Source: Thermococcus chitonophagus
GTDB lineage: Archaea > Methanobacteriota_B > Thermococci > Thermococcales > Thermococcaceae
Reading direction: 5' to 3'
Assembly (NCBI RefSeq): GCF_002214605.1
Contig: NZ_CP015193.1
Location: 1,530,978 to 1,594,977 of the forward strand
DNA length: 64,000 nt
The notes under the pieces were generated by a model. The model was not told where the DNA came from, made no database searches, and saw only the letters and a list, made by a program, of their open reading frames with translations. The position numbers were made by a program, and so were the translations under genes. Shown here piece by piece: positions 61,864-64,000 of this stretch; the first letter of the stretch is position 1; every line of letters starts with the position of its first letter.

Positions 61864-61941
61864 GGGCCGGTAGTTTAGCCAGGATAGAACGCCGCCCTCC
61901 GGAGGCGGAAGTCCCGGGTTCAAATCCCGGCCGGCCCGCCA
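61864..61941 (+). tRNA. tRNA-Arg (anticodon CCG)
   Basis: Complete cloverleaf with encoded CCA: acceptor GGGCCGG/CCGGCCC, D-arm AGTTTAGCC, anticodon stem CCGCC/GGCGG with loop CTCCGGA, T-arm CCGGGTTCAAATCCCGG. Starts about 50 bases after the divergent PNP gene. Confidence 0.95.
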
Positions 61942-61958
61942 TTGCCAAAAGCATGATT

Positions 61959-63461
61959 TCAACCCTCCACTTTCAAGATGTAAAATTCCCACCAGTGGAA
62001 TATAATCCTAAAATTGCTATCTCCCTCAAAATCCTTAATTGTGACATTGTAAGCCCATTTTACATAGGGGCCCAAAATTACGTATTTGATTTCATATTTC
62101 TTAATAATCTTTGATCTTTCGCTAGGCTTTGTGAAAAATAATTCAATCTCCTTCCTTCGTTGCTCCATGTTCAAAAAGGGATTTCCGTGCCCAAATGTTA
62201 CAGCCACTATAGGCCGTCCAGTAAAGCCTGCAATCCATTCTAGAGTGTAGGGATGACCAATTAAATAGTCGTTACTATTAGTATTTTCGTTGATCCATCT
62301 AGAGACCTTTACTAAGCCCTTTGTATAGTTTTCAGCCAATTTCTCGAAATCTACATAAGTGTACGTCGGGAAGGCATAGAAAGTACTTGGATTGTGAAAG
62401 TTGTAGTCAACAAAGGAAAGTGAACCATAAGTCAGTAGTATTGCCGAAACTCCAAACACTACAAACTTTCCAGCTTTGATTTCCTCAAAAATACTCATCA
62501 CACCACAGAAATACGCAAGTAGGTAGGTATAGTGAAGAGGAATCACAAATCGAGATGGAAATATCTTGATTCCAGTAAAGAGGAACAGAATCGATGGGAG
62601 CACGTTAACTACTCCCATGATCCCGAGCATGAAAAATATGAAATCCCAAGGCCCACATTTCTTGCCCTTCCACACTGCTGGTATCAAGAGGGCTATCCCC
62701 CAAGCTGGAGGAAGTATTCTTCTTATTGTGGCGTGGAGGGAGAGGGAGTTTAGCCAATCACCTTCAACCATCAGGGATGCCCCATGTTCAGTGTGTAAGA
62801 GAACGTTAACGACAAACGGCAAAATTAACAAGCCTCCTATGGTAGGAAGAAGTATCCACAATTTATCTTCCCTGGATTTAAGAAGGGCATAGAAAAGCAA
62901 CCCAATGAAAACTGGCATAGCGGCCCCATAGTGGCTCCACAGCATTAGACCCAGCAACAAGCCTGCATAAAGGAGGTATTTTCTTTTTCCAGTCTTTTGG
63001 TACCTGAGAACTTCCAAGTACAACAAGGGGAGGAAAATTGGAATTAGGGCCTTAGGATTTGGGAAAAGCTGCGATTTCATTATCAGGAATGAAAACGAAC
63101 CCAACAAAACTCCACCATATCCTCCATCAATTTCCTCTCCAAGCCTGTACCATGCAAAGACCATCAACACGGCAAAGATCAGCGGAGTCCAGATCATGAG
63201 GGTCCAGATAGAAACGTGAGTAACTTTTGCTAAGAATGCCATAAGAAGGTGGTAAAGGAAGGGGTACCAGTTTGGATAGACGTTGTAGTGCTGGTCGAGG
63301 AAAGGATTTCTGCCGAGGAAAATCCCCCTAATCATTGCCATGTGGATTATAGTATCTCCACCATTAGCCCCGACTGGCATTCTCCGGTCATGGACAACCA
63401 TAAAGTTCACAACAAATGAAATCAGTAAAAGCCAAAGCAACTCTGGTTTTATTCTTCTCAT
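61959..63461 (-). CDS. GT-C-type membrane glycosyltransferase-like protein
   Basis: 500 residues. About 10 membrane segments after a basic start, with an extracytoplasmic loop carrying ANGGDTIIHMAMIRG (Asp typical of GT-C transferases) and SHYGAAMPVFIGLL. The C-terminal 110 residues form a soluble domain (RWINENTNSNDYLIGHPYTL). Probably uses a lipid-linked sugar for glycosylation of lipids or proteins; donor and acceptor unknown. Confidence 0.72.
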   Translation of the reverse strand: MRRIKPELLWLLLISFVVNFMVVHDRRMPVGANGGDTIIHMAMIRGIFLGRNPFLDQHYNVYPNWYPFLYHLLMAFLAKVTHVSIWTLMIWTPLIFAVLMVFAWYRLGEEIDGGYGGVLLGSFSFLIMKSQLFPNPKALIPIFLPLLYLEVLRYQKTGKRKYLLYAGLLLGLMLWSHYGAAMPVFIGLLFYALLKSREDKLWILLPTIGGLLILPFVVNVLLHTEHGASLMVEGDWLNSLSLHATIRRILPPAWGIALLIPAVWKGKKCGPWDFIFFMLGIMGVVNVLPSILFLFTGIKIFPSRFVIPLHYTYLLAYFCGVMSIFEEIKAGKFVVFGVSAILLTYGSLSFVDYNFHNPSTFYAFPTYTYVDFEKLAENYTKGLVKVSRWINENTNSNDYLIGHPYTLEWIAGFTGRPIVAVTFGHGNPFLNMEQRRKEIELFFTKPSERSKIIKKYEIKYVILGPYVKWAYNVTIKDFEGDSNFRIIFHWWEFYILKVEG

Positions 63462-63510
63462 GGTTTTATCCCAAGCCCCTCCTACTACCTTTGCTTTTAA
63501 AAATACAATG

Positions 63511-64000
63511 TTAAGGCAACTTTAGAGGATCCCTGTCCAATACTATGTAATCCGCCTTAAACCCAGGCTCAAGCTTCCCTATATCCTTACCTAGTGATAT
63601 TTTTGCTGAGCCGTAGGTATAGAAGTGCAATGCTTCACTCACTGAGAGAGACTCATCTTTTGTCAGCTCATACAGTCTGACTCTCCCCTTACCTCTGTTC
63701 ACTGCAGCATCTACCGTCAACCACGGATCAGCAGGTTCTATTGGGGCATCCGTACTGAACCCGAGCTCAGTGTACCTGCTTAAGGTTTTGAATCTGTACA
63801 CCCACCTAGCCCTCTCCTCTCCGACCCTGTCCACAATCCACCAGTCACTTATTATGAAGTGGGGCTGAACTGAAAGCCTAACCCCTAAATCTCTAATCCT
63901 CTCAAGCTGGTCATCCCGGACTACTGATGCATGCTCTATCCTTCCCGAGAATCCTGCCTCTTCAAAAGCATCCAAGGCAATGTCGAGAGCCTTATCACCG
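63511..64000 (-). CDS. amidohydrolase (YtcJ-like, metal-dependent), 5' end outside window
   Basis: The frame runs from a stop at 63511 through the right edge without a start, at least 163 codons. IEHASVV, FSTDAPIEPADPWLTVDAAV and KLEPGFKADYIVLDRDP are typical of the C-terminal part of YtcJ/amidohydrolase-3 proteins; D in STDAP binds metal. The N-terminal HxH motif lies outside. Confidence 0.8.
   Translation of the reverse strand, partial: GDKALDIALDAFEEAGFSGRIEHASVVRDDQLERIRDLGVRLSVQPHFIISDWWIVDRVGEERARWVYRFKTLSRYTELGFSTDAPIEPADPWLTVDAAVNRGKGRVRLYELTKDESLSVSEALHFYTYGSAKISLGKDIGKLEPGFKADYIVLDRDPLKLP

Overview
The window looks like chromosomal DNA of a hyperthermophilic euryarchaeon of the order Thermococcales, most like Pyrococcus. 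The evidence is the combination of a cytosolic sulfhydrogenase operon beside an NfnAB-type transhydrogenase, a mannosylglycerate operon (mpgS-mpgP-manC-PMM), a DtxR regulator, purine permease and purine nucleoside phosphorylase cluster, a type 2 IPP isomerase, a tungsten-cofactor type radical SAM maturase, and archaeal promoters with TATA boxes and GGTG-type ribosome binding sites. I assign no species.

Layout. 1-11.5 kb is an AT-rich accessory region. It holds a DUF1156 DNA methyltransferase cut by the left edge, orphan hypotheticals, and a tightly packed nurA-herA-mre11-rad50 operon. This Rad50 is unusually long (about 1225 codons). Both arms of its coiled coil carry an internal duplication of about 160 residues, and one in-frame TGA stop sits where the matching repeat has a GGA glycine codon. 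A ribbon-helix-helix-like protein and a C/D-box sRNA follow. 12-18.2 kb is the redox module: NfnL/NfnS genes divergent from the sulfhydrogenase beta-gamma-delta-alpha operon, with a perfect SurR-type box between them. 18.2-20.5 kb is decayed: a broken archaeal ATPase gene, GC-rich hairpins that look like IS200/IS605 debris, and an intact two-gene unit encoding a secreted Cys-rich halocin-C8-like precursor plus a small membrane protein. 20.7-26.2 kb carries hydrogenase maturation genes hypC, hypD, a SPASM radical SAM gene and hypF; hypF has its own SurR-type box.

26-33.5 kb is a second accessory tract: a HEPN/MNT toxin-antitoxin pair behind twin palindromes, a UPF1-like helicase, a STAND-like archaeal ATPase whose ribosome binding site lies in a 34-bp perfect palindrome, and an M23 peptidase pseudogene with two lesions. 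33.5-38.2 kb is the mannosylglycerate operon. 38.2-42.1 kb is gene-poor, with one large secreted M1-like protein whose metal motif is altered, and a relic of a tRNA 3' end.

42.1-64 kb is mostly housekeeping: MoaD plus an AOR-cofactor radical SAM enzyme, the diadenylate cyclase DacZ, UbiX, an Lrp regulator, CYTH phosphatase, TyrRS, a sugar phosphomutase, BtpA-like protein, TatD, the feoAB(C) iron operon, IPP isomerase, two radical SAM proteins, a DtxR regulator, AzgA-type permease, PNP, a membrane glycosyltransferase-like protein and a partial amidohydrolase. There are two complete tRNA genes (Ala-CGC, Arg-CCG) and two or three C/D-box sRNAs. The feo operon and the dtxR-like gene share a DtxR-box-like operator, which links them into one metal regulon.

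The strongest leads for something undescribed are the mirrored duplication and stop codon in Rad50, the halocin-like secreted peptide locus, and the palindrome-controlled accessory genes.
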